Assembly (NCBI RefSeq): GCF_000708285.2
Contig: NZ_JAUG01000005.1
Span: 1 to 64,000, forward strand
Origin: Pedobacter borealis DSM 19626
Lineage (GTDB): Bacteria; Bacteroidota; Bacteroidia; Sphingobacteriales; Sphingobacteriaceae
Direction: 5' to 3'
Length of the DNA stretch: 64,000 nt
The translations under genes and the position numbers were made by a program. Shown here in pieces: positions 28,045 to 36,244 of this stretch (its first letter is position 1; every line of letters starts with the position of its first letter). A model generated the notes under the pieces. The model searched no databases, was not told where the DNA came from, and saw only the letters and a program-made list of their open reading frames with translations.

Positions 28045-28788
28045 TTATACGGCTTGGGGAATAAAGATTTTTTGTTTATCGACTGTGGCAGGTATAAGGT
28101 GGTTAAATTGACCAGCTGACCATTGCAATTGCCATTTACCGGGCTTTCCGTTGCGCACTTTCTGCAGATCCACATTCCAACATGGGTAACCCACACCCGG
28201 AAGTCCATACTGCAGATTACTAGCAATCGGCGTAATCTGCCAGCGGGATACGCAGGCTATATTATCTATCTTCCGTGGATTGCGCCGGTGCAAAAAGCCG
28301 GTTACCCTGCTTTTTTCAACAGCCAGCTGCAGCCGCCTGGATTCGGTCAGATTAATTTCTTTCAGTTCTGCTACGACAACAGTTAGCTTTTCACATTTTA
28401 AGGCCTCTTCTACCGCCCAAAGTACATCTCTGTCCCATCGTAGGTCCACAAAAATAATCCGGTCCGGATCAAGGCCAAAAGCCTTTAAACCAGGCGGGAA
28501 TAACTGACGTTCTGTGCCCACCCATAGGCAGGTTCCATCTTGTTGCATTAAATGGCCCATCAGTCCGGCCATAAAGCCGGTTGTTGCAGCAGCGTCGGCA
28601 ACTGTAGGGCTAATAAATTCGTGTACCGCAGCTACTGGAAAAGTCTCATTGGGAAAGGCATGTTCCAAAGGACCGAGCCCCGTATCCCGGCGGTCATGAT
28701 CTAAAACAGCCCGAAAGCCCTGCATCGCAAGAATGTCCTGCCGCAGTTTTTTTATCAGTTCTTTTTTATTCACCGCTTCTTCCATCAC
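28045..28788 (-). CDS. imuA: ImuA, RecA/SulA-like mutagenesis factor
   Basis: A 247-residue protein resembling ImuA of Bacteroidota: PVAAVHEFISP near residue 52, a RecA-like core with CLWVGTERQLFPPGLKAFGLDPDRIIFV, then WAVEEALKCEKLTVVVAEL. The P-loop is degenerate, as is usual for ImuA. It starts the cassette; imuB begins one base after its stop codon. Transcription diverges from the HTH/S24 regulator across a 70-base gap that carries an inverted repeat. Confidence 0.9.
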   Translation of the reverse strand: MMEEAVNKKELIKKLRQDILAMQGFRAVLDHDRRDTGLGPLEHAFPNETFPVAAVHEFISPTVADAAATTGFMAGLMGHLMQQDGTCLWVGTERQLFPPGLKAFGLDPDRIIFVDLRWDRDVLWAVEEALKCEKLTVVVAELKEINLTESRRLQLAVEKSRVTGFLHRRNPRKIDNIACVSRWQITPIASNLQYGLPGVGYPCWNVDLQKVRNGKPGKWQLQWSAGQFNHLIPATVDKQKIFIPQAV

Positions 28789-28809
28789 AATTAAATTTAA
28801 TTTCCTACA

Positions 28810-28830
28810 TTTGACACGATTAGTGACAAA
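28810..28830. promoter_or_regulatory. Candidate SOS-type operator between imuA and the S24 regulator
   Basis: TTTGACAC and GTGACAAA form an 8-base inverted repeat with one mismatch and a five-base spacer. It is centred in the 70-base gap between two divergent genes, as expected for the regulator controlling itself and the imu operon. TTTG within it could also be part of a -33 box. Confidence 0.55.
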
Positions 28831-28858
28831 ATGTTGATATCAATAATAGCAATACAAA

Positions 28859-29644
28859 ATGAATGCACAAAAAGTTTTTTTCGCCGAGAATTTAAAACTC
28901 CTCCGCAACAGGAAGAAATTGAGTCAGGAGGCAATGGCCGAAACGCTTGGTATTGGCCGTTCTAAGTACAATGCGCTTGAAAATGGGCAGACCAAAGCCC
29001 CCCAACCAGAAGACCTCATACATTTTTCAAACACATTTAAAATAAGTATCGACTCTTTGCTAAGAATTGACCTTTCAAAGGTCTCGGAACTTAAATTGAG
29101 GGAGCTTGAAGCGGGGAGCGATATTTATTTGCAGGGGGGTAAAGTGCGCGTGCTGGCGATTTCAGTCGATAAAAGCAACAAAGAAAATGTAGAATATGTA
29201 CCGATCAAGGTAAAAGCAGGTTATATGGCAGGCTATAATGACCCGGAGTTTATTGCCAGCCTGCCCAAGGTCAACCTGCCTAATCTCCCCAAAGGGAAAA
29301 GCTACCGGATGTTCCCGATAATCGGCGACTCTATGCATCCGATACCTGAAGGAAGTGACGTGATCACCAGCTTTGTTGAAGACTGGACGGGTATTAAGCC
29401 CAAAACGGCATGCATAGTTATCTTAAATGGCAACAATGATTTTGTATTTAAATTAGTTACTGTTCAAAACGACAAAACTATATTACTGGAATCGTTAAAC
29501 AAACTCTACAAGCCATATAGTGTTACGGTTGCGGAAGTTTTAGAGATATGGCAATTCCATAGTTATCAAACGAAAGAACTTCCTACGCAAGAAACCGATC
29601 TGGATGAGATAAAACGTATGATAATCTCGTTGCGAAATCTATAA
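28859..29644 (+). CDS. LexA/CI-like repressor: XRE helix-turn-helix plus S24 peptidase
   Basis: A 261-residue protein. Residues 8-65 form a helix-turn-helix (KKLSQEAMAETLGIGRSKYN) and residues about 150-245 an S24 domain with Ser158 in IGDSMHP and Lys198 in FVFKLV. Ala-Gly pairs at 120-121 and 124-125 (VKAGYMAGY) are candidate self-cleavage sites. Such repressors cleave themselves when RecA is activated. Being divergent from imuA, it most likely controls the mutagenesis cassette. Cassettes of this kind are common on mobile elements of Bacteroidota. Confidence 0.9.
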   Translation: MNAQKVFFAENLKLLRNRKKLSQEAMAETLGIGRSKYNALENGQTKAPQPEDLIHFSNTFKISIDSLLRIDLSKVSELKLRELEAGSDIYLQGGKVRVLAISVDKSNKENVEYVPIKVKAGYMAGYNDPEFIASLPKVNLPNLPKGKSYRMFPIIGDSMHPIPEGSDVITSFVEDWTGIKPKTACIVILNGNNDFVFKLVTVQNDKTILLESLNKLYKPYSVTVAEVLEIWQFHSYQTKELPTQETDLDEIKRMIISLRNL

Positions 29645-29689
29645 TTTTTTTTTAAATCCAGAATACGTGGCCATTGCCGAAATGCTTAG

Positions 29690-30736
29690 TTAACTGTTAA
29701 TAAAATTCAGAACGGCCTTATTAAACGCATCGTCAATGTATGAGGCTAGGAAATTATAAAAGGCCCCTTTCACTAAATTCGGCTCACTGAGTGGGTTTTC
29801 AAGCAACATTTTGCCGAGTTTTCCAAATTGAGCGCGTGCTTCTGTCTGGTCTGCTGGTAGACCATGTGTTTTGACGTATATTTTATAGTCCTTGAGCCAG
29901 TCTACAAAGCAGCCGTCTAGCATCTGATCTGCATAACGGCCTTTGATCTTGAAAACCTCTTCCCATCTTCTAGTCTGTGGATTGTCTGGATGGATCATTA
30001 TTTTCCAATTCCCACCTGTCTTTAAGTCTTTCGGGGGGGTACTGCCATTTAGGGTTATGCTTATGGGAAACGAAGTCTCAAATGGGGAGTAATACAACAC
30101 TCTTGCCTTTCCATTGTAGATTACATCCTTTGAGCCTTTAAAGTTTCGGTTACATTCAGTGCCCATAGGGACCAAATTTTTCATGTTTATACTTGAATAG
30201 GCATATTTGGACTGTATAAGGATATGATCATAATCCTGTTTACGCAAAGAAGGCGGGTTAAGCCTCTCGATTCCGCAGAATGGGCAGATATTATGATCCA
30301 AAGTATTATACAATTCCCGGTAGTGCTTTTTTACCTGTCCAAAACTACCTAAGGTCGTCTTGTACAAATAACTGAATAACTCTTTTGTTGCCGGTCTGAT
30401 GGAGAGTGGAATGGATATTGCTTGAATTGACTTGCCATCAAAACTCAGATCGCTGATCACCGCAATGATAAACTGACTATCATTGAAGCTCTTTTGGAGT
30501 TGTTTTTTTTGGGGGACTGTAAGCGATTTATAGAGATTGAAAAAAGTTTCAAAGTGCCCCCGAAGCGTGCCCTGATCACCACTGGCTAGAAAAGTTACGA
30601 ATTCCGAATGAAAATAATTGTTTGTATCAAACTGTGCGGTATTATCGACATCTGTAATTTTTCTGAAAAAATACCGTACGTGTTTATTTAATCTATAAGC
30701 TGGGTGCTTTGGCAGCTCCTTGAAAAGGTACAACAT
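29690..30736 (-). CDS. HNH endonuclease (PtuB-like) of the HsdMS-linked operon
   Basis: A 348-residue protein with an HNH core at about 151-201: CPFCG, then YDHIL with the catalytic His171, then NLVPMGTECNRNFKGS supplying Asn and the second metal-site residues. About 150 helical residues come first and 140 after. Its ATG directly abuts the stop codon of the AAA ATPase (TAAATG), so translation is coupled. An AAA ATPase followed by an HNH protein is the Septu (PtuAB) arrangement, here attached to a type I modification unit. It would be the DNA-cutting effector. Confidence 0.82.
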   Translation of the reverse strand: MLYLFKELPKHPAYRLNKHVRYFFRKITDVDNTAQFDTNNYFHSEFVTFLASGDQGTLRGHFETFFNLYKSLTVPQKKQLQKSFNDSQFIIAVISDLSFDGKSIQAISIPLSIRPATKELFSYLYKTTLGSFGQVKKHYRELYNTLDHNICPFCGIERLNPPSLRKQDYDHILIQSKYAYSSINMKNLVPMGTECNRNFKGSKDVIYNGKARVLYYSPFETSFPISITLNGSTPPKDLKTGGNWKIMIHPDNPQTRRWEEVFKIKGRYADQMLDGCFVDWLKDYKIYVKTHGLPADQTEARAQFGKLGKMLLENPLSEPNLVKGAFYNFLASYIDDAFNKAVLNFINS

Positions 30737-32293
30737 TTATTTTTCTTTTGAGTTTACGTCCTTATTTTTCAGATCCTGCAACTTTTTAAAAAGAAAAAAT
30801 TTTTCTCCCGATTCACCAAATTCCTTTATACCGTCCTCTAACTCTTGCAGCGTTCCGTTTTTCAATAAGGACTGCATTTCATCAAAGGATTTTTTAGAGA
30901 GCGAAGATTCCAGTTCAAATGCAGATTGCAAAATAGAATCATAATCCGATCCGTATGTTTCATTGAGAGGCCATTCTACAGTCAACTCATTTTTTACCCT
31001 TTTGAAAACATAAACATATTCCCTTTTAATATCGGCTACGATAAAAGGAGAATGACTTGTCAGAAAATAATCCTGGCTTTTGCTTGATGTCAGTTTTGAA
31101 AGTAAGCTGATAAACTCCCTCCGCCACATTGGGTTAAAGTGGGTTTCCGGCTCATCCAACAAAAAAAGTGAATTTTCGAATCCCGACATAAGGATGGTAC
31201 CTGATATATTCATCAGCTGGTGTTCTCCATCACTTAAATTCAAGTAGTCGATTACATCACCGTTATCTAGATTTAGTTTCACTTCTGAATAACTTAAAAC
31301 CTTATCCTGTTCTGCAACCGTAGGTGGTTTGATAATAAGTTTTCTCAGACTGCGCTTTCTCTTGATCTCGGCCAAATGGCTATCCTTGATGATGAGGTTA
31401 TTGAGCAGCTCGATTTTATATAATGCGGTATACAGCGCAAGAGGAGTCTTAAATAAAGCTAACAACGCAGCTCGTGTTGCATCATTCACGTAAAAATCAA
31501 GAACATATTTGTTCTCAGTCTTGAAATACTGGTGGCAGGTAGAGGCTTTCTTTAGTTTTTCGATCCAGTCCTCCAGTTCCGCTGTCAATTCAACTTTATT
31601 TTTTTTGGGAGCAGCGGTATGTCTAGTTTGTATAACAATTTGAAAACTTCTAAGTGCGCTAATCCCAATATAATCCGTTAATTTTTTTACCTTACTTTTT
31701 TGTCCCAGAACCAGATTGGAAATGACTACTCCAATATTGGTATTATAATCCATCAGATAAAAGCGCGGTTCGTAGTCATCCAAGGTTTCGGTTTTTTCGA
31801 GTCTTGCTCTTTTAGCGGTATAACGTGCGTATTCATCATAGTAATCGGTAAAAGGAAGACTCAAGGTCTCATTTTCTCCTGAGGTATACCCAATGACCTT
31901 GAGCGGCAAAAATTTGTTTACTTCCTCAAAGGGGACAGCTACAATTTTACCACTAGCATCTTTTATGACCAATTCTGGTTCCCTATCTTTTTTATCAGTG
32001 TGTTTGAAATTTACCTGAAAATCCTTCTTATTTAAAGATATAGTATAATGGATATCAAAAAGAACTGAGGTAAAGGGACTCAGAATCTTATTGACCTGTC
32101 GGTAAACCCGGTCCAGATATAAAAATATGTCGGCTATTGTTTCCAGTAGCTGCGATTTCCCCGACCCATTTATGCCGATAAAAATGTTCGGATTAAATGT
32201 ATCCTCTGATTTGTTGGTAGGAAACTCAAGCAGAAGATCATTTAACAGCGGCTTGTCCGCGTTTTCAATGATATGGATCTGAAGTATTTTCAT
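30737..32293 (-). CDS. Restriction-system-associated AAA ATPase (RecF/OLD/PtuA-like)
   Basis: A 518-residue ABC/RecF-type ATPase. Walker A is FIGINGSGKSQLL (residues 38-50). A signature-like stretch LNLSDGEHQLMNIS precedes Walker B LFLLDEPETHFNP, and FLTSHSPFIVADI is the switch histidine region. It overlaps hsdS by four bases (ATGA) and is followed at once by the HNH gene. NCBI has a family called restriction system-associated AAA family ATPase that, as I recall, sits with HsdM/HsdS; the fit is by layout and motifs. It probably senses DNA state and licenses the HNH nuclease. Confidence 0.85.
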   Translation of the reverse strand: MKILQIHIIENADKPLLNDLLLEFPTNKSEDTFNPNIFIGINGSGKSQLLETIADIFLYLDRVYRQVNKILSPFTSVLFDIHYTISLNKKDFQVNFKHTDKKDREPELVIKDASGKIVAVPFEEVNKFLPLKVIGYTSGENETLSLPFTDYYDEYARYTAKRARLEKTETLDDYEPRFYLMDYNTNIGVVISNLVLGQKSKVKKLTDYIGISALRSFQIVIQTRHTAAPKKNKVELTAELEDWIEKLKKASTCHQYFKTENKYVLDFYVNDATRAALLALFKTPLALYTALYKIELLNNLIIKDSHLAEIKRKRSLRKLIIKPPTVAEQDKVLSYSEVKLNLDNGDVIDYLNLSDGEHQLMNISGTILMSGFENSLFLLDEPETHFNPMWRREFISLLSKLTSSKSQDYFLTSHSPFIVADIKREYVYVFKRVKNELTVEWPLNETYGSDYDSILQSAFELESSLSKKSFDEMQSLLKNGTLQELEDGIKEFGESGEKFFLFKKLQDLKNKDVNSKEK

Positions 32294-33882
32294 GTCTTCC
32301 TAATTTTAAAATACATCGTATTTGAACTTTCTTGGAAGTTCATCTCAAGGGCGCTGTCCAACAATGCATAGATTTCATCTTTGAGAATCTCATAATCAAG
32401 CTGGGAATGTTTCTCAATATCCAGAAAGGTAAATTCCTTGGAACCGTATCTTTCTTTCAAAATATCGATTAAAGAAGTGTTCTTTTTTTGGGCCATATTC
32501 GCATGCTTTGTTTTTAACCGTGCCTTTTTCTTCAAAACTAACTGTTGCTGAAGTTCCGATTTCTTCTCCCTGATATCGATTAAAATATCGGTTTGGACAA
32601 CATCTTCTGACTGGGCGACCAACGTACCCTCAAATGCTTCTGATAAGATTTTATCCAGGGTGCTTGATACAGATATTTTGGCGGCTACGTTTTTCTTATA
32701 TATTTTCTCAAGTTCATGGAATTGACCGGAAATCCTTTCAACTATCTCCAACTGCTCAGCCACAGGGGGCACCTTAATTTCAAAATTCCGGCACTGTGTA
32801 AGCGAGATATTGCTCTGGCCTGCCGATCCCCTGTATTCATTTTCGATTTGTTTTATTTGAGTGCCTTCCAAGAAAAAATAATATAGAAACTTATAATTCA
32901 AGAATGCTTTGGGCCGAAACAGCACCATGGCTTGATTCATGTTCCATTCAGGATAATCGTTGGGTATAATGGCCACTTTTCCTAGGGGCGGTCCCACAAT
33001 ATTAATGACAACGTCATTAGGTAGCGCAATTGATTTTTTCAATTTTTGATGTGCCATCTCATCAATAAATTGAGGCTTATAATCAAAGTCGATCCTCTGA
33101 TTTACTATATTGTAGACTTTAAGAAATGGAATCCCACTGGAAATCTCAAACCGCTTGCCTTTAGGAGTTGAACCATTTGATATTTTGCTACAGCAACTTT
33201 CTGCGCTTATTCTATGCCAGCCATTTTCATCCACTGGGGCTTCAAGAGCCGGAGCCTCTTCAGGCGGGGCATCAATGCGCCATTGTCTAGTGAGATCACC
33301 GGAAAAGGCTTTGTTTAAGATTTTCTCTCTGGAGGCATTTAATACATCAGGTAATTTGTCTAGCGTTGTCTTTACGGTATGAAGCTTCGCAAACGATTCG
33401 CTTATCTTGGCTGCGATCCGATGCTGTTCTTCGAGCGGAGGAAGGGGTATTTCAAGGTTCCAGAATATATCCTGGTTAACATGCGGGATTCCTGATCCTT
33501 TTATATTTGAGTTGATGTACTCAAAATTAGATTTGATAAAATAAAAAAGGAAATCGTAATGAACAACCACTGGTGTAAGTACCATCAATGTCGAACCTAG
33601 TGCTCCATTTTGCCCCCTACCTACCCAACCGCTCCTTGAACCGTCCCATACCACAATAAGATCGCGGTCTGATATGATGACGGCTGATTCTTTATCAGCA
33701 AACTGATTGATCTTCCCGGTTTCTATAGCTTTGATATCTAAATAGGGAACAGCGTTCTCAAAATGTTCGCCGCTAAGTTTTTTCGGCTTTTTGCCTTTTC
33801 TTGACAAGACAACGTCACTCAACCTAGCGGAGGTCCAGCTAGTCGGTAAATTCGTTTGCGGTGTATTCTTAGACTGCTTCAA
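32290..33882 (-). CDS. hsdS: Type I R-M specificity subunit with extra C-terminal domain
   Basis: A 530-residue HsdS. Two target-recognition halves are visible: LPTSWTSARLSDVV to EIPLPPLEEQHRIAAKI, and GWHRISAESCCSKI to IKVPPVAEQLEIVERI, each ending in the conserved helix. About 100 residues are added at the C-terminus (SLIDILKERYGSKEFTFLDIE...), which looks like a winged-helix or coupling module and is not part of a normal HsdS. It starts five bases after hsdM and overlaps the AAA gene by four. It would direct methylation to a bipartite site. Confidence 0.92.
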   Translation of the reverse strand: MKQSKNTPQTNLPTSWTSARLSDVVLSRKGKKPKKLSGEHFENAVPYLDIKAIETGKINQFADKESAVIISDRDLIVVWDGSRSGWVGRGQNGALGSTLMVLTPVVVHYDFLFYFIKSNFEYINSNIKGSGIPHVNQDIFWNLEIPLPPLEEQHRIAAKISESFAKLHTVKTTLDKLPDVLNASREKILNKAFSGDLTRQWRIDAPPEEAPALEAPVDENGWHRISAESCCSKISNGSTPKGKRFEISSGIPFLKVYNIVNQRIDFDYKPQFIDEMAHQKLKKSIALPNDVVINIVGPPLGKVAIIPNDYPEWNMNQAMVLFRPKAFLNYKFLYYFFLEGTQIKQIENEYRGSAGQSNISLTQCRNFEIKVPPVAEQLEIVERISGQFHELEKIYKKNVAAKISVSSTLDKILSEAFEGTLVAQSEDVVQTDILIDIREKKSELQQQLVLKKKARLKTKHANMAQKKNTSLIDILKERYGSKEFTFLDIEKHSQLDYEILKDEIYALLDSALEMNFQESSNTMYFKIRKT

Positions 33883-33887
33883 CTGAT

Positions 33888-35282
33888 CTATTTCTCTAAC
33901 ATTACCAATAATTCCCTAAGATCGTCAACCAAATCCTTGACTTGGTCGATAGTATCTCTGATCAGGTGTTCGGCCGTAACACCATTGTAGCCTGCATCAT
34001 CGGTATCATCTTTTAACCAGCTGATATCGAGGTTATAGTTTCTTTTCTTAATATAATCCAATGAGTACTTTCTAAAGCGGCCTTCCTCCCCCGAATCTTG
34101 TCTCCGGCTGTTTCCGTTAACATCTGCACCGTATTCTTTTACGAATTCCGAAAAATGTTTTGTTGCTAGGGGACGATCCTTTTTAGTGATGCTCTCTACA
34201 TTGCTCCTTGCATCGAAATACCATACATTTCTCGTTGCAGTTCCCTTCTGCAGAAATATTACCACAGCCTTTACATTTGCATATGGTAAAAATGTTCCTT
34301 GGGGGAGTCTCAAAATAGTATGGAAATTGCATTTTTCAAAAAGAATTTTCCACAATTCAATCGCCTTGTCATCGGTAAGAACGCTATCAGGAAGAACGAT
34401 GGCTGCTCTTCCATTTTCTTTTAAACAGCTAAAGACATGCTGGATGAAATTCAACTGCTTGTTACTAGTCTTCACAATGAAATCCTTTCGATCCGGAATT
34501 TGGCTGGCCCCTTTGTTTCCGAAGGGAGGATTGGTCAGCACACAAGTATAAGCCTGTGTGTCCAGTGGCTCGTAAATGGTGTCACCCAACCTAATATTTG
34601 GTATGATGCCATGAAGATACAGGTTCATTTGTGCCATCCTGCGCGGCCGAATTACAAGCTCTTGTCCATAGTAGGTCTGTTCATAGACTTTCTTCTTCTG
34701 AGATGCTGATAATTTATGACCTGCGTTTTTGCTTTTCCACCATTCATAACTGGAGATAATAAACCCTGAAGTTCCGCAAGCAATGTCAGAGACATTGAAA
34801 TCGCCTGATTCAAAGGGGTCCGGTTTCATCACCTCAACGATCGCCTCGATCAGCGGCCGAGGAGTAAAATATTGACCAGCTCCCTTCTTACTTTCATTAG
34901 CCGCTTTTTCCAACAAGCCCTCGAACATCGCCCCAAGTACGTCCTCGTTGTAGTCACTCCAATTGATTTCGTCAATCAGAAGCAGTAGCTTCTTAAGGCT
35001 TGCCGCGTACCTGATCTTGGCAATTGGCTGTATGAAAATATCACCTAGGATATTTTTTTCTCTGCTAAGCTGAGATAAAATCTCGTTATACCTGATCAGT
35101 AAGTCTTCCTGGTCATGTATAATCAAATCATTCCACCTGCAACCCACAGGAATTGCAACTCCCCTTTCTTCAGCAATTTTAAGAAATAATAAATATGTAA
35201 GTTCTTCAATATAGTCACTATAGTCCACACCTTCGTGTCGAAGGGTGTGGCAGAAGTTCCAAAGCTTGCCAACAAGATCCAT
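33888..35282 (-). CDS. hsdM: Type I N6-adenine DNA methyltransferase
   Basis: A 464-residue HsdM. The helical N-terminus (HTLRHEGVDYSDYIEELTYLLFLK) is typical, followed by GQYFTPRPLIEAIVEV (136-151), the AdoMet site DIACGTSGF (166-174) and the catalytic NPPFG (251-255). It is the first gene of a leftward operon hsdM-hsdS-AAA-HNH. No HsdR helicase/nuclease gene lies anywhere in the window, so the modification unit appears to serve the AAA-HNH pair as its self/non-self marker. A promoter with an inverted repeat is just upstream. Confidence 0.93.
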   Translation of the reverse strand: MDLVGKLWNFCHTLRHEGVDYSDYIEELTYLLFLKIAEERGVAIPVGCRWNDLIIHDQEDLLIRYNEILSQLSREKNILGDIFIQPIAKIRYAASLKKLLLLIDEINWSDYNEDVLGAMFEGLLEKAANESKKGAGQYFTPRPLIEAIVEVMKPDPFESGDFNVSDIACGTSGFIISSYEWWKSKNAGHKLSASQKKKVYEQTYYGQELVIRPRRMAQMNLYLHGIIPNIRLGDTIYEPLDTQAYTCVLTNPPFGNKGASQIPDRKDFIVKTSNKQLNFIQHVFSCLKENGRAAIVLPDSVLTDDKAIELWKILFEKCNFHTILRLPQGTFLPYANVKAVVIFLQKGTATRNVWYFDARSNVESITKKDRPLATKHFSEFVKEYGADVNGNSRRQDSGEEGRFRKYSLDYIKKRNYNLDISWLKDDTDDAGYNGVTAEHLIRDTIDQVKDLVDDLRELLVMLEK

Positions 35283-35311
35283 TTACTTAAAAAGTATTTT
35301 TTAAATTTTTA

Positions 35312-35333
35312 TTTGCCTACGTTGAGAGGCAAA
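35312..35333. promoter_or_regulatory. Inverted repeat upstream of hsdM, candidate operator
   Basis: TTTGCCT and AGGCAAA form a perfect 7-base inverted repeat with an 8-base spacer, 30 bases before the hsdM start. It may bind a regulator of the operon or overlap the promoter; no separate regulator gene was seen. Confidence 0.4.
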
Positions 35334-35722
35334 ACTTTACAATACTACTAAAACTTCTAGTCAAACAGCAATCAGCTTTGCAATTTCCTGCCCTAGAGAT
35401 TGTAAATTCGTCGTTTTCAACATGAATTAAAAAAAGCCAGGGGTATTGTTGAAAACTCTTGATTGTTTTTTTGTCTCTTCATGAATTTACTTGTTGTTAT
35501 TTGGCACCCAATGCCGTCCCCAAACTACGAGAATTCCCAACGTAATAGTTTACTCATCCTAAGGATGTTTAATTGCCGGCAGAACTCGGGAAATTACAAA
35601 TTAAGAACCCGTCTCATTTTATCATGTGTGAAACGGTCATGGTCGTTGTTCATCCTATCGGCGAAGTTTCACAACCCATAAAAATGACTGAGTAAATTTG
35701 AAAACTCCAGCGTTCGCAAAAA
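35334..35722. other. Gap between hsdM and the mobile-element backbone; no gene recognised
   Basis: About 390 bases between two leftward genes. A short rightward frame exists but reads as low-complexity Leu/Ser/Arg sequence with no family. The junction between the defence genes and the mobilization region probably lies here; I saw no attachment-site repeat or integrase. Confidence 0.35.
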
Positions 35723-35746
35723 AAAGCTAGTACTTTTTAGCTTTTC
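35723..35746 (-). terminator. Terminator of the small membrane-protein gene
   Basis: AAAAGCTA pairs with TAGCTTTT around an eight-base loop, and A/T runs flank it. It lies 28 bases past the stop of the leftward 88-residue gene. Confidence 0.6.
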
Positions 35747-35773
35747 AAAATGCACGCATCAGATTCCGAACCG

Positions 35774-36040
35774 TTAGTTGCTATGATCTATCCGATGACG
35801 CTTATCTTTTAGTGTTTGTTGATATCCCTTTCCCATCATACCAATCGCCAATAACACTAACGCAATTGCCAATAACTTTCCGAGTCTTTCTAGCCAGGTT
35901 GTGGCGACTGCTTTCCTATAGCTATTGAAATGCTGCAGGCCTCTAGCGCCTCTCCTATAGAACCTCCTTCTATTGATTGCAGTGTTGATCCCAAAGGCCA
36001 AGGCTACCAAGGCCACGGCTGCCACATAATAAAAATTCAA
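35774..36040 (-). CDS. Small two-helix membrane protein typical of Bacteroidota mobile elements
   Basis: An 88-residue protein with two membrane segments: residues 4-19 (YYVAAVALVALAFGI) and about 53-68 (LLAIALVLLAIGMMGK). They frame a basic loop with NRRRFYRRG and LQHFNSYRKA. I recall this NRRRF...GLQHF pattern from small proteins on integrative elements, sometimes misannotated as a molybdenum transporter permease. The function is unknown. It is divergent from the methyltransferase gene and ends at a hairpin terminator. Confidence 0.75.
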   Translation of the reverse strand: MNFYYVAAVALVALAFGINTAINRRRFYRRGARGLQHFNSYRKAVATTWLERLGKLLAIALVLLAIGMMGKGYQQTLKDKRHRIDHSN

Positions 36041-36232
36041 GCTAACTCCTTTCTCTTAATGTTGCTTTCTGATTTAAGCTAATTTATAAAAATATTTTAT
36101 CATATCTAAGTAGCTGTATTCCCATTTCTTAGGATTTAAATTTATCACCCAATACCAAAGTATCATAATTACAAATCACCCATAGCCAATTTTGCCACCG
36201 TACCCGATGGTCCGATAACCGCCCCTTAAGAC

Positions 36233-36239
36233 GAGGAGG
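36233..36239 (+). promoter_or_regulatory. Strong Shine-Dalgarno sequence of the methyltransferase gene
   Basis: GAGGAGG ends five bases before the ATG at 36245. Strong Shine-Dalgarno sites are unusual in Bacteroidota, so this supports the start and hints at a foreign origin. Confidence 0.6.
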
Positions 36240-36244
36240 CCAGA

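Noticed and set aside
35463..35681. A 72-residue rightward frame upstream of the small membrane gene
   Set aside because: Low-complexity composition and no supporting context.
35283..36040. Possible hsdR or integrase/attachment site beside hsdM
   Set aside because: No frame with helicase or recombinase motifs and no direct repeat was found here.
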